Source of the DNA: Nocardia brasiliensis ATCC 700358
Lineage (GTDB): Bacteria > Actinomycetota > Actinomycetes > Mycobacteriales > Mycobacteriaceae
Length of the DNA stretch: 64,000 bases
Assembly: GCF_000250675.2 (NCBI RefSeq)
Contig: NC_018681.1
Location: 8,742,001-8,806,000, forward strand
Reading direction: 5' to 3'
Shown here: positions 40,820 to 50,220 of the stretch, piece by piece
How the letters are laid out: every line of letters begins with the position of its first letter
How positions within the stretch are numbered: position 1 is the stretch's first letter
Made by a program: the position numbers and the translations under genes
Notes under the pieces: generated by a model
Seen by the model: the letters and a program-made list of their open reading frames with translations, nothing else
What the model was told of the DNA's origin: nothing
Database searches by the model: none

Positions 40820-43800
40820 CGTGGTTCTCCTTCCTGCATGGCCCGCCAGATACGGTCGGCGGTCATCGGCAGCCGGTCCGGCCGCACCCCGACAGCATCG
40901 CGTATCGCGTTCGCCAGCGCCGGGGCGACCGGGTTGTACGGGGACTCGCTCATCGACTTCGCGCCCAGCGGGCCCAGCGCATCGGCGGTATCGGCGAAAT
41001 ACACCTCGGTCCGCGGCACGTCCGCGAACTGCGGGATGCGATAGTGCCGCAGCGACTGCGTGGTGACCAGTCCCTGCACGCTGCGCATGTCCTCGTACAG
41101 CGCGGTGCCGAGCGCCTGCACCACACCACCCTCGACCTGACCGCGGCACTGCACCGGATTGAGCACGGTCCCCGCGTCGGCGGCCTGGACGGACTGCAGG
41201 ATGCGGATCGCGCCCGTGTCCGGCCGCACCGCGACCCGGAAGGCGTGCACATTGAAGCTCACCGAACGGGGGCTGCCCGCATGCTCCCCGTGCGCGGTCA
41301 ACGGGCCGTCGGCCAGCAGTGCCGCCGGGTCGAAGAACTGGTCGCCGCACCGGACACCCGCGGACTCCAGCACGCAGTCGTGTTCGGGCAGCCCGGCCAG
41401 CTTCGCCGCCCGCCCGAGCAGCAGCCTGCGCAGCTCCGCTGCCGCGGCATAGGTCGCCTTGCCCGCGACCACGATGCCGGTGGAGCCGAACGCGCCGGTG
41501 TCGTGGCCGATCAGGTCGGTGTCGGATTGCCGGAGCACGATGCGCGACACCGAGGTCGCCAGCGCGGTCGCCGCGAGTTGCGCGTGCACCGTGCTGGTGC
41601 CGTTGCCGAATTCCGCGGTGCCGACCCGGATCTCGTAGCTGCCGTCCGGCAGCAGGGTGGCCGTCGCATCGGAGCGGTGGCCGCGCGGCGGAATGGTCGC
41701 GATCATCGACACCGCCATGCCGGTGCCGACCCGCCAGCTCGGGTCCGGCGCGGCAACGCCGTTGCCACGCAACAATGCTCGCTCGGCCAGATCGATGCAC
41801 TGATCGAGACCGTAGCTGCCGAACGTCAGGTCACTCTCGTCCACCTCGGCGCCGACGAACGCGTCGCCCGGCCGCACCACATTGCGCCGGCGGAACTCGA
41901 ACGGGTCGATGCCGAGGGCACGCGCCAAGTCGTCGAGCGCGGACTCGATCCCGAAGATCACCTGGCCCAGCCCATAGCCGCGGAAGGCGCCGGACGGAAT
42001 GTTGTTGGTGTACACGGCTTGTGCGTCCACCCGCTTGTTGGCGCAACGGTAGACCTCGATCGATTCGCCGACGCCGTGGAACATCACGCCCGCACTGTGA
42101 TTGCCGTACGCGCCGCCATCGGCGAGGACGTCCACCACCAGGGCAGTGAGCACGCCGTCGGCGTCGGCGCCCGCGGTGACCGCGACCCGCATCGGGTGGC
42201 GGCAGGTGGCGGCGGTGAATTCGTCGCCGCGAGTGAATTCGTACTGCACCGGGCGGCCGGTGCGCAGCACCGCCAACGCGATCAGATCCTCGGCGAGCAT
42301 TTCCTGCTTCGCGCCGAAGCCGCCGCCGACCCGGGTGGCGAACACCCGCACCCGGTCCTTGCGCAGGCCGAAGAGCTGGCACAGCTCGTCGCGCACCAGG
42401 AACGGCACCTGGGTGCTGCACCGGACGACCAGCCTGCCGTCGGCGTCGAGCCAGCCGACACCGCCGTGGGTTTCCAGGTGCACGTGCTGCCCGCGCGGCG
42501 AATGCCATACGCCGCTGACCACTTTCGCCGCCGCCGCGAGCCCCGCCGCGGTATCGCCGACCTCGCCGTGCACCTCGGCGATCAGATTGCGTCGCGGGTC
42601 CGCGATACGTGCCGAATCCGGCTTCTCCGCATGCAGTTTCGGTGCGTCGGGCTGCATCGCGACGGCCGGATCGAACACCGCGGGGAGCACCTCGTACGTC
42701 ACCTCCAGTGCCCGGCAGCCCGCGCGTGCGGCCGCGAGACTGTCCGCGACCACCGCCGCCACCCGCTGCCCCACGAACCGCACCGTCCGGTCGAGCACAT
42801 ACGTGTCATCTGGATCGTCGGCCCGCAACTCGTGCCGGGCCGTGGAGAACGCCACCTCCGGTGCGTCCGCATAGGTGAGCACCGCCCGCACCCCGGGCAC
42901 CGCCTCGGCAGCGGCCGTCTCGATGGAGAGAATGCGCGCGTGCGCGTGCGGACTCGGCAGCACCGCGAGGTGCAACGGCGCACTCGGCGGCGAAATCGCG
43001 CCCGCACCAGTCGAATTCCGACTCGACGCGTCGGCCCCACTCACCTCGGCACCGCCGGGTGCGATATCGAACGTGAACGGCTCGCCCCCGCGCACGATCC
43101 GCGGACCGGCGGGCGCACCGACCCCACGCCCCACCCACCCGCCCCCGGGCAGGTCACCGGGCGTCCGCTCGGGAGTCACCTCCCGTGGCACCGAATCATG
43201 TTGTGCGCCAACGGCAGCGACATGCGGCCGGGCTTCGGAGATGTCGGCCTGGACTGCCGGGGAACCGATGAGGGCGTCGGCGATGGCGCGGTACCCCGTG
43301 CAGCGGCACAGGTTTCCCTTCATCAGCTCGGCGATCTCGGCACTGGTGCGTGCGGGACGGTCCGGGTCAGCGGCAGGTTCGGTCGTGGTGGAGGAGCCCG
43401 CTTCCGGCCACTCGTTGCCATCCGGCTCGGTATCGGCCGCGGCAGACCGCGCACTCGGGAGGGCAGTGGGGCTGCCGCACGGTGCGGCTCCGGCGAGCCC
43501 GAGGCCCGCGGCCGTCACGACCATGCCCGCGGTGCAGAATCCGCATTGGAAGGCGGCGTGCTCGACGAAGCGGCGCTGGACCGGGTGGGGGTCGGCCGTG
43601 GTACCGAGACCGGCGGCGGTGGTGACCGTGCGGTCGGCGGCGCGGTGGGCCGGGATGAGGCAGGAGTGCACGGGCAGACCGTCGAGCTGGACCGTGCAGG
43701 CGCCGCAATCGCCTGTGTCACAGCCCTTCTTGACGGCGAGGGTGCCTTGTTCGCGAAGCAGAGTGCGCAGGCATTGACCCGGGCGCGGGTCGACTTCGAC

Positions 43801-43827
43801 CGCCCTGCCGTCGATTTCGAGTCTCAT
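40816..43827 (-). CDS. Xanthine dehydrogenase, fused 2Fe-2S and molybdopterin subunit
   Basis: 1003 aa. The N-terminal plant-type ferredoxin domain has C36-x4-C41-x2-C44...C56, and the second cluster is C95-x2-C98...C174-x-C176 (CGFCTAGM, CRCTGY). The molybdopterin domain follows from about residue 260, with GGGFGAKQE, GAFRGYGLGQ and the catalytic glutamate in GAKSMSESP near the C-terminus. About 45 low-complexity residues (114-160) are inserted between the two halves of cluster II, and another Ala/Pro-rich insert lies at the start of the Mo domain. Together with the FAD subunit it should oxidise hypoxanthine/xanthine to urate. The ATG at 43827 overlaps the FAD gene stop. Confidence 0.9.
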   Translation of the reverse strand: MRLEIDGRAVEVDPRPGQCLRTLLREQGTLAVKKGCDTGDCGACTVQLDGLPVHSCLIPAHRAADRTVTTAAGLGTTADPHPVQRRFVEHAAFQCGFCTAGMVVTAAGLGLAGAAPCGSPTALPSARSAAADTEPDGNEWPEAGSSTTTEPAADPDRPARTSAEIAELMKGNLCRCTGYRAIADALIGSPAVQADISEARPHVAAVGAQHDSVPREVTPERTPGDLPGGGWVGRGVGAPAGPRIVRGGEPFTFDIAPGGAEVSGADASSRNSTGAGAISPPSAPLHLAVLPSPHAHARILSIETAAAEAVPGVRAVLTYADAPEVAFSTARHELRADDPDDTYVLDRTVRFVGQRVAAVVADSLAAARAGCRALEVTYEVLPAVFDPAVAMQPDAPKLHAEKPDSARIADPRRNLIAEVHGEVGDTAAGLAAAAKVVSGVWHSPRGQHVHLETHGGVGWLDADGRLVVRCSTQVPFLVRDELCQLFGLRKDRVRVFATRVGGGFGAKQEMLAEDLIALAVLRTGRPVQYEFTRGDEFTAATCRHPMRVAVTAGADADGVLTALVVDVLADGGAYGNHSAGVMFHGVGESIEVYRCANKRVDAQAVYTNNIPSGAFRGYGLGQVIFGIESALDDLARALGIDPFEFRRRNVVRPGDAFVGAEVDESDLTFGSYGLDQCIDLAERALLRGNGVAAPDPSWRVGTGMAVSMIATIPPRGHRSDATATLLPDGSYEIRVGTAEFGNGTSTVHAQLAATALATSVSRIVLRQSDTDLIGHDTGAFGSTGIVVAGKATYAAAAELRRLLLGRAAKLAGLPEHDCVLESAGVRCGDQFFDPAALLADGPLTAHGEHAGSPRSVSFNVHAFRVAVRPDTGAIRILQSVQAADAGTVLNPVQCRGQVEGGVVQALGTALYEDMRSVQGLVTTQSLRHYRIPQFADVPRTEVYFADTADALGPLGAKSMSESPYNPVAPALANAIRDAVGVRPDRLPMTADRIWRAMQEGEPR

Positions 43828-44678
43828 AGCGGGCCTTGCGCGCGCTGCAACTCGGCGGCGACCTCGCGGGCGAGCAGGCCGGTGACGTGCGCCCGCCAAT
43901 CAGGCGCACCGTGCGGGTCGTCGAACCAGAGCACCGGATCGAGTCCCGCGACCAGTGCGTCGACCTCGGCCGCGCTGGGCACGTCACCGAAGTCCAGCAC
44001 GATCGGCCGGACGGTGGCGGCGCTCAGGGTGATCGCGCACCGGCCGTCCGGATCACGCCGCCCCATCACTACCGCACCGGAACGCCCCAGCGGCGCGAGC
44101 GCGATCTTCCGGAAACTGGTGTGTGCCCGCAAACTTGCCACCGGAACCGTTACCGACCGCAATACCTCACCGGGCAACAGCACGTTGCGCTCGGGGCCGA
44201 GCACGAACTCCCGCAAGGGAATCCGCCGGTCCACCCCGCCCGGCCCCCACAGCAATGCCACGCCGTCGAGCGCGGTGAGGGCCGCGAGCACGCCACCGGC
44301 AGGCAGCGACAAACAAATATTTCCCCCGACGGTCGCGGTCCGCCAAATCTTGTGCGATGCCAGCAAAGCCCGGCACCCTTGCGCGAAAAGCCTTGTCCCC
44401 GGCCAGTCCTCGCGGAACACCGGCACGCCTAGTTCACGCCCCGGTCCGGCACCGGCCAATTCCGCCAGCGTGCAGGTCGCCGCGATCTCCAACCCCTCCG
44501 GCACGACGGTCATCGCGGGCCAGCCGAGCGCCGTGATGTCGACCAGCCGGTCGAGCCGGTCTTGTGGTTCGGCGAACAGGAAGGTCCCGCCCGCCAGCAC
44601 CGCACACGAGGTACTCAGCGTCCCCAGGTCCGCCCGTTCCCGCGCCACCACTACTTCCCGGATCGTGTCCAGGTCCAC
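43824..44678 (-). CDS. Xanthine dehydrogenase FAD-binding subunit
   Basis: 284 aa, CoxM/XdhB-type FAD protein. It has the dinucleotide loop VLAGGTFLFAEPQDRLDRLVDI, TVGGNICLSLPAGGVLAAL and the C-terminal CO-dehydrogenase flavoprotein domain with SFRKIALAPLGRSGAVV. It passes electrons from the iron-sulfur clusters to NAD. The GTG at 44678 follows AGGTGAGAC. It is the first gene of the purine operon; a TTGCGCAA palindrome lies 60 bp upstream. Confidence 0.92.
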   Translation of the reverse strand: MDLDTIREVVVARERADLGTLSTSCAVLAGGTFLFAEPQDRLDRLVDITALGWPAMTVVPEGLEIAATCTLAELAGAGPGRELGVPVFREDWPGTRLFAQGCRALLASHKIWRTATVGGNICLSLPAGGVLAALTALDGVALLWGPGGVDRRIPLREFVLGPERNVLLPGEVLRSVTVPVASLRAHTSFRKIALAPLGRSGAVVMGRRDPDGRCAITLSAATVRPIVLDFGDVPSAAEVDALVAGLDPVLWFDDPHGAPDWRAHVTGLLAREVAAELQRAQGPL

Positions 44679-45183
44679 GTCTCACCTCGCTCCACTGCCG
44701 CTACCGCCAACCCTAGAAGCGCGGAGTTGCCACGATGTTGCGCAATCTCCGCGCCGGATTGCCCGGCCGTTACCCCGTTGATCCGCGGCGACCCGCCACG
44801 GCTCACGCGACCGGCCCCCACACCGTCCGGCCTGCACCCGGTCCGCCTCCGTCCAGTCAGAGGCGGCACTGTTCCAGTATCCCGCATATACCTTGAACTG
44901 GACTTACTCAGCACGCCACGGTGCCGGCGGCCTCGACACGCAAGTTCGTGCCCGGTGCACACTCGACACCGGGCAGCCGCGTGATTAATGTCCATCGCGG
45001 CTCGCTCGATGTGATATTTCCCACGCCGGCGGCGAGCCATCCCTCACCGATATGCGCGGCCCGCAGCCCTGCTGTGGCCCGCCATGTCCTGACGCGGAAG
45101 GGCCACCGATAAACACCGATCAGCGGACGGCGTCTGCCGACCAAGAGCTGCCGCCCGACGCGGACCCTCCGTCCTCCTGGCTG
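44679..45183. other. Intergenic region between purine operon and dioxygenase gene
   Basis: About 500 bp separate the divergent FAD-subunit and dioxygenase genes. It holds a perfect TTGCGCAA palindrome (44738-44745) and a less GC-rich stretch (44985-45015) that may be promoter DNA. No convincing gene or RNA was seen. The dioxygenase may start earlier, at 45052. Confidence 0.5.
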
Positions 45184-45867
45184 ATGACCGCGGCCGATTT
45201 CCCGCTCACCGGCCCCGATCTGCACGTCCTGCGGCGCACGTTCCGGGACTACACCGAACTCGACCACTGGCTGCCCGCCGGCGAGCAGTATCGGCGGCGC
45301 GCCTACCAGTGCTTCCAGCTCGACCTGGCCCGCCTGGCCGCGGACGGCCCCGCCGCCCTCACCGCGATCGATCGGCCGCCACCGTATGTGCAATCCGAAC
45401 AGGTCAATCCGGTGGCGGGCGGCATCGCCCGCCGCTTCAAGCTGATTCCGCCGGAGCATCCAGCGACCGAGCCGACCACGCAGATCGCGGCCGCGGTCGC
45501 CCGGCTGCTCACCGCGCACGGGGTGCTCGACGCCGCGGTCACCCCGGACTGCCTGGTCGACGCCCACTACATGCGCCTGATCGCGCCGGGAGATCCGGCG
45601 CCGGAGGGGAAGCACCGCGACGGCCTGATCGCGGGTTCCGCGCATCTGATCCAGCGCACCAATATCAGCGGCGGCGTCTCCGCCATCTACGACCGTTACG
45701 ATCCGGACCGCGGGTTGCGCAGCTTCGTGCTCGAAGATCCGCTCGACTCTTATGTTTTCGACGATGAGCGGGTGCTGCACTACACCTCGCCGATCACCGT
45801 GACCGATCCCGCCGCGGGCGCCGGATTACGCGACGTCCTGCTGATCGGATTCCGGCAGCGTGCCTAG
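45184..45867 (+). CDS. 2-oxoglutarate/Fe(II) dioxygenase family protein
   Basis: 227 aa, of the 2OG-Fe dioxygenase family that includes free-amino-acid hydroxylases such as isoleucine dioxygenase (BsmA/IDO type). The facial triad is visible as H-x-D in GKHRDGLIAG and a distal His in RVLHYTSPI. An Arg for 2-oxoglutarate is likely in the C-terminal strand (LRDVLLIGFRQRA). An in-frame ATG at 45052 would add 44 low-complexity residues; neither start has a ribosome-binding site, and I favour 45184 because homology begins there. It overlaps the M20 hydrolase gene by 8 bp, suggesting successive steps on one small molecule. Confidence 0.82.
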   Translation: MTAADFPLTGPDLHVLRRTFRDYTELDHWLPAGEQYRRRAYQCFQLDLARLAADGPAALTAIDRPPPYVQSEQVNPVAGGIARRFKLIPPEHPATEPTTQIAAAVARLLTAHGVLDAAVTPDCLVDAHYMRLIAPGDPAPEGKHRDGLIAGSAHLIQRTNISGGVSAIYDRYDPDRGLRSFVLEDPLDSYVFDDERVLHYTSPITVTDPAAGAGLRDVLLIGFRQRA

Positions 45868-47092
45868 TTCGACGACGATCTTCCTCGACCAGCTGCCCCG
45901 CCTGCTCCCCGAGGCCGAGTTACTGCGGCTGGCCGCCGAGCTCACCGCCATTCCCTCGTTCACCGGGCAAGAGACGCCGCTGGCGGTGCATGTCCGGAAC
46001 ACTTTGTTCCGCAACGATATTCACGCCTACCACCAAGAGGTGCAACCCGGGCGGTTACAGACGATCGCCCGGCTCGGCCCGGAAACCGGGACACCCGCGC
46101 TGCTGCTCAACGGGCACCTCGACATGGATCCGCTGGGTCACGACCAACCGCGGACCCCATTCACCGCGCGCCGCGACGGCGACCGGCTGTACGGCGCGGG
46201 GCTGCACAACATGAAGAGCGGCCTCGCCGCCATCCTCGGCGCCGCGATCATGGTGCGCCGCAGCGGTATTGCCCTGCGCCGCCCGCTACTGCTCGAGTTC
46301 GTCGCCGGCGAGTTGCAAGGCGGCACCGGCACCAGGCACGCACTGCGCAGCGGGCTCACCGCCGACGCCGCCGTGGTGCCCGAACCCTATTCGGTGCGCC
46401 GGGTGATCACCCGGACCGCGGGGGTCCGCAAGTTCGCCGTCGTGGTGCGCGGCCGCACCGCGCACACCAGCAGACCACACGAGGGCGTCGACGCCATTGC
46501 GATCCTGCGGCGCACCCTCGACCTGCTCGACACCGCCGACCTCGCGCTGGGCAATCCCGAATTCCCGCCGCTGCCCAGGCTTCAGGTGGCCAGCCTGCTC
46601 GCCGGACGCGGCGAGGAGCACGATCCGTCCGGGGTGAGCTACTGCGCGGACAAGGCCACCGCGCTCATCGATCTGCGGTATCCGCCGCCGTTCGAGCCGG
46701 AGCAGGTCGGCAAGGCCGTCGACATGGCGCTGGACCGGGCGCGGGACGCCTTCCCCGAAGCGCGAATCACCCTGGAGCATCCGGTGGATCCGCGCTATCG
46801 GGTCGGCGGCACCGACATGCCGCCGATGGACCGGCCCGCCGACTGCGCCGTGGTCCGCGATATCGCCGAACTGCTCCCCCGGGTGTCGGACTTCCGGGTC
46901 GAGGAGCGTGGCCTCGCGCTGCCCTACTCCTACTGCGGCAACGACACCACGCACCTGAGCCGCGCGGGCATCGAGTGCTGCCTGTTCGGACCGCGCGGCG
47001 CGGCCCCGGATACCGAGCATCACGTCCTGATCAGCGAAATGCGCGCCTGCGCCGATACTTTGGCGTTGCTGGCGGCCCGCCGCTGTGGCTGA
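45860..47092 (+). CDS. Atypical M20-family hydrolase
   Basis: 410 aa with the two-domain M20 layout (ArgE/DapE/carboxypeptidase G2). Three metal ligands are visible: His86 (NGHLDMD), Glu175 (VVPEPYS) and a C-terminal His (387/388, TEHHVLI). The bridging Asp of the usual DMKGG motif is Asn117 (LHNMKSG). In the usual D-E-E motif the first Glu is kept (Glu151) but the second, metal-binding one is Leu152 (GELQGG). It may be a subfamily using one metal or a degenerate site. The GTG at 45860 lies within the dioxygenase gene. The substrate is probably an N-acyl or N-carbamoyl amino acid derivative. Confidence 0.83.
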   Translation: MPSSTTIFLDQLPRLLPEAELLRLAAELTAIPSFTGQETPLAVHVRNTLFRNDIHAYHQEVQPGRLQTIARLGPETGTPALLLNGHLDMDPLGHDQPRTPFTARRDGDRLYGAGLHNMKSGLAAILGAAIMVRRSGIALRRPLLLEFVAGELQGGTGTRHALRSGLTADAAVVPEPYSVRRVITRTAGVRKFAVVVRGRTAHTSRPHEGVDAIAILRRTLDLLDTADLALGNPEFPPLPRLQVASLLAGRGEEHDPSGVSYCADKATALIDLRYPPPFEPEQVGKAVDMALDRARDAFPEARITLEHPVDPRYRVGGTDMPPMDRPADCAVVRDIAELLPRVSDFRVEERGLALPYSYCGNDTTHLSRAGIECCLFGPRGAAPDTEHHVLISEMRACADTLALLAARRCG

Positions 47093-47095
47093 CGG

Positions 47096-49981
47096 TCACC
47101 GGCCACCGGTGCGCAACTCGGCCCGCACGTTCGCCGCGAGCTGTACGCCGATGCCGTCGTAGAGCGCGAGCGCCTCGGCGAGCAGGGCCTCGGCCCGTTC
47201 CTGCGCGCCGGTGTCGGACGCGACGCCGGCCAGGCTGCGCAACGCGTCGGCCCGGCCGAGCGGGTCGCCGATGCGCTGCGCGACACCCATCGACTCGGTG
47301 TAATACGCTCGCGCGCCGTCGAATCGGCCGAAATACCGCTCGATGTGCCCCAGGCCGCGCAGCGCATCCACCTGTCCGAGCGGATCGTTGATCTCCACCG
47401 CGATGTCGTACGCCTGCTGGAACACACCGCGCGCCGCCTCGAACTCCCCGGCGCGCCGCGCGACATTGCCGAGCCCCCACAGCGTCCAGCCCTCGCCGTA
47501 GCGATCGTTGATCCGCCGGGCGATCTCGAGCGCATCGTCGAAGCTGCGCCGGGCGGTGTCGTGGTCGCCGAAGAGCGCTTCGATATGACCGAGCCCGCGC
47601 AGCGCATCGCCCTCCAGTTTCTGGTGATTGAGGTCCCGTGCGATCTCGAGGGCCGCGGTGTACCGCAGCGCGGCGCCCTCCGCATCGCCGAGCCGCCGGA
47701 TCACCTCCGCGAATCCCCACTGCGCGGTGCCGATCCGCACCGGGTCGCCGATCGCCTCGGCGATGGCCAGCGCCTGCGCCGAACAACCCCAGGCACCACG
47801 GTAATTCGACGACGCGCGCTCGACGTACGCGAGGCCGTCCAGGGCGTCGCACTCGGTCGCCCTGGCCTCGATGTCGCGCGCGATCCCCAGCGCCTCGGTG
47901 AAGTAGCGCCGCGCCGCGCCGTGATCACCGGTGACCCGCGCCGTCTGCCCCAGCTCGCAGAGCACGGCGGCGTGGCATTGCCGGTCGACCAGCGCGACGG
48001 CGATCTCGCGCGCCGATCGGAAGCCGGCGCAAGCTTGTTCGTGGTGCCCGATCAGCCGGTCCATCCGGCCCTTGCCCACCAGCGCCCAGGCTTGGGCGCG
48101 CCGGTCGTCGAGTTCGGTGGCGATCGACAGTGCCCGCTCGTACAACCGCAGCGCCAGCGACCAGTGCCCGGTCCCGGACAGGTGCGAGGCCAGCCGGGTG
48201 GCCAATTCCGCTGCCGCCGAGGTCGGTTCGGTCTCGCGCAGACAGCCGAGCAATAGCTCCAGCTCCCGATTCAGCCAGGCCCTGGCCCGCGCGGCGTCCG
48301 CGGACGGGTTCGACAGGTGTTCGCTGCCCGCGGGATCGAAGAGCTGATGGGCGCTGGCCCGGCGGGCCACCGCCAGCCCGGCGGCGACCAACCGGTCGAG
48401 CACCGCCGCGTACTCCACAGCCGTGTCCTCGCGCTCGGCGTGCAGGCGGGCACACAGCCGGCTCAGGTCGTGCATCCGGTACCGCTGCCCACCGGGACCG
48501 CCCGTCGACGGGTCGAGAAAGCCCGCCTCGAACAGGCTGCGCACCAACATCTTTCCGTCGCGCAACGGCAAGCCCGCCATGGTCGCCATCGCCTCCGCGG
48601 TGATCTCCGGCCCCGGAAACCAGCCCAGCAGCCGGACCGCGCGCTGCTGTCCCGGGTCCGGCAGCCGCCGATACGACATCTCGAAGGCGGCTCGCAGCGA
48701 TTCGTCTTCCGCGGTGAAGCGATCCAGCAGGTGTTCGGCCGCCGAACCGTTCGTCCGGTCGGCCGGCGCGCGCTTGATCCGCGCGGTCAGCTGTGCGATC
48801 TCGGCGGCGCTGTCGGCGAGCATCTCCTCCCCGTGATGCGCGATCTGGCCGCCGATCAGCCGGATGGCCAGCGGCAGCCGTCCCGCCGTCCGCAGGATCT
48901 GCCGTACCGCGTCCTGGTCGTAGCCGGGCCGCAGATTGCCCAGCTTCACCAGAAGTTCTTCCGCCTCCGCCCATTCCAGCACGTCCAGCCGCAGTGGCGC
49001 CGCCTCGACCAGGCCGGTGAACTTGCTCCGGCTGGTGATCAGCACGAAGCAGCCGGGCGCCTGCGGCAGCAGTTGCTTCACCTGGTTGCTGTCCAGGGCG
49101 TTGTCGAACACGATGAGCATGCGCCGCTGCCGCATCGTGGTGCGCCAGCGGTCGGCCCGCCCGGCCAGATCGGTCTCGATCGTCTCGCGGGCGACTCCGA
49201 TCTGTAACAGCAGTTGCTCCAGCACATCCGCCGGTTCGCGCGGCTCCCGTCCGAGCGTGTAGCCGTGCAGGTCGACCCAGAGGGTGCCGTCGGGATAGTG
49301 CTTGCCGAACACCGCGACCGCGTACCTGGCCAGCGCCGTCTTACCGATGCCCGTGAGACCGACGATCACGTGCACCGCCGCGGCGCCGGAGCGCAGATGT
49401 TCGGTAAAACGTTCGTACAGTTGCGTTTTCGGCTCAGCGCGGCCGGTGAAGTGCGGGACCTCGGCGGGCAGGTCCCGGCCCGCGCGCACCGGCTGCCTGC
49501 CGATCGAGCGCCGCGCGACCGCCTCGTGGTACTCCATCCGCTCGCCGTGCGGCATATAGGCCAGGTCGGCGAGGTCGACCAGCTGATCCCATACGGTTCC
49601 GTACACGGCGGCAAGGTTTTTCAGCACCCGGACGGTGGGGCGCGCACCGCTCGGCCGGTGGTGCTCGTCCGCGGCCTCGGCGTCGTTTCCGCCGAACGGC
49701 CACGCCTCGAATTCGGAGATCCGGCTGGCCTTCATCGCCGCCCGCGCGCTGTCGGTGACCTCGTTGTAGCGTTCGGCCACCGCGGCCTGGGTGAGCCCGT
49801 TCGCGTAGCGCCAGGCCGCGCGCGGCCGGTAGCCGCGCTGCCGCAGTTCCGCGGCCAGCGGCTCGAGCAGTTGCAGATCGGTCAGGCCGAGCTCGGCGAA
49901 CCGATCGCGCAGGCGTCGGCGCTGTTCCGCGGTGAGGTTGCCGCCGGGGCGCCAGCGGTCGGATCGGCCGGATCTGTACAT
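47096..49981 (-). CDS. STAND NTPase with TPR repeats and HTH-like N-terminus
   Basis: 961 aa. Residues 1-140 contain an XRE-like segment (RPTVRVLKNLAAVYGTVWDQL). An NB-ARC-type ATPase follows, with Walker A GLTGIGKTALARY (about 208-220), Walker B RMLIVFDNAL and the sensor LITSRS. The C-terminal third is about nine tetratricopeptide-like repeats of roughly 40 residues (for example DHGAARRYFTEALGIARDI). Such proteins are signal-dependent regulators in actinobacteria (AfsR/GutR-like), and some STAND proteins are antiviral. It is convergent with the M20 gene (3 bp apart) and divergent from the 124-aa unknown. Confidence 0.87.
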   Translation of the reverse strand: MYRSGRSDRWRPGGNLTAEQRRRLRDRFAELGLTDLQLLEPLAAELRQRGYRPRAAWRYANGLTQAAVAERYNEVTDSARAAMKASRISEFEAWPFGGNDAEAADEHHRPSGARPTVRVLKNLAAVYGTVWDQLVDLADLAYMPHGERMEYHEAVARRSIGRQPVRAGRDLPAEVPHFTGRAEPKTQLYERFTEHLRSGAAAVHVIVGLTGIGKTALARYAVAVFGKHYPDGTLWVDLHGYTLGREPREPADVLEQLLLQIGVARETIETDLAGRADRWRTTMRQRRMLIVFDNALDSNQVKQLLPQAPGCFVLITSRSKFTGLVEAAPLRLDVLEWAEAEELLVKLGNLRPGYDQDAVRQILRTAGRLPLAIRLIGGQIAHHGEEMLADSAAEIAQLTARIKRAPADRTNGSAAEHLLDRFTAEDESLRAAFEMSYRRLPDPGQQRAVRLLGWFPGPEITAEAMATMAGLPLRDGKMLVRSLFEAGFLDPSTGGPGGQRYRMHDLSRLCARLHAEREDTAVEYAAVLDRLVAAGLAVARRASAHQLFDPAGSEHLSNPSADAARARAWLNRELELLLGCLRETEPTSAAAELATRLASHLSGTGHWSLALRLYERALSIATELDDRRAQAWALVGKGRMDRLIGHHEQACAGFRSAREIAVALVDRQCHAAVLCELGQTARVTGDHGAARRYFTEALGIARDIEARATECDALDGLAYVERASSNYRGAWGCSAQALAIAEAIGDPVRIGTAQWGFAEVIRRLGDAEGAALRYTAALEIARDLNHQKLEGDALRGLGHIEALFGDHDTARRSFDDALEIARRINDRYGEGWTLWGLGNVARRAGEFEAARGVFQQAYDIAVEINDPLGQVDALRGLGHIERYFGRFDGARAYYTESMGVAQRIGDPLGRADALRSLAGVASDTGAQERAEALLAEALALYDGIGVQLAANVRAELRTGGR

Positions 49982-50220
49982 CCCGCCACCTCTCCGCGCG
50001 CGATGTGTCCGGCGCGGGACGGGCCCTCGACCGGAGAATCGGGACGCTGATTGTGATTAATTCCTTGGTAGCAGTGCAGTTTTCCCAGGTCAAGTGCGCT
50101 GCGCCGGACCGGCAAAATGCCGGCGGCGCTGGGATCGCGCCGCGCCGAACCGAACTGACACCCTGGAACCAGTCCGCGGCCGATCTGCCGACTGCGCCGC
50201 AGCTGAAAGGGGTTCGCACA

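Noticed and set aside
40813..44781. A 1322-codon open frame on the plus strand across the purine operon
   Set aside because: It is antisense to the xanthine dehydrogenase and FAD-subunit genes, which have clear motifs. Its translation is His/Arg/Pro-rich low complexity with no domain, typical of high-GC shadow frames.
50005..50220. Upstream extension of the 124-aa protein
   Set aside because: The frame is open, but a good ribosome-binding site precedes the ATG at 50221 and the upstream residues look non-coding.
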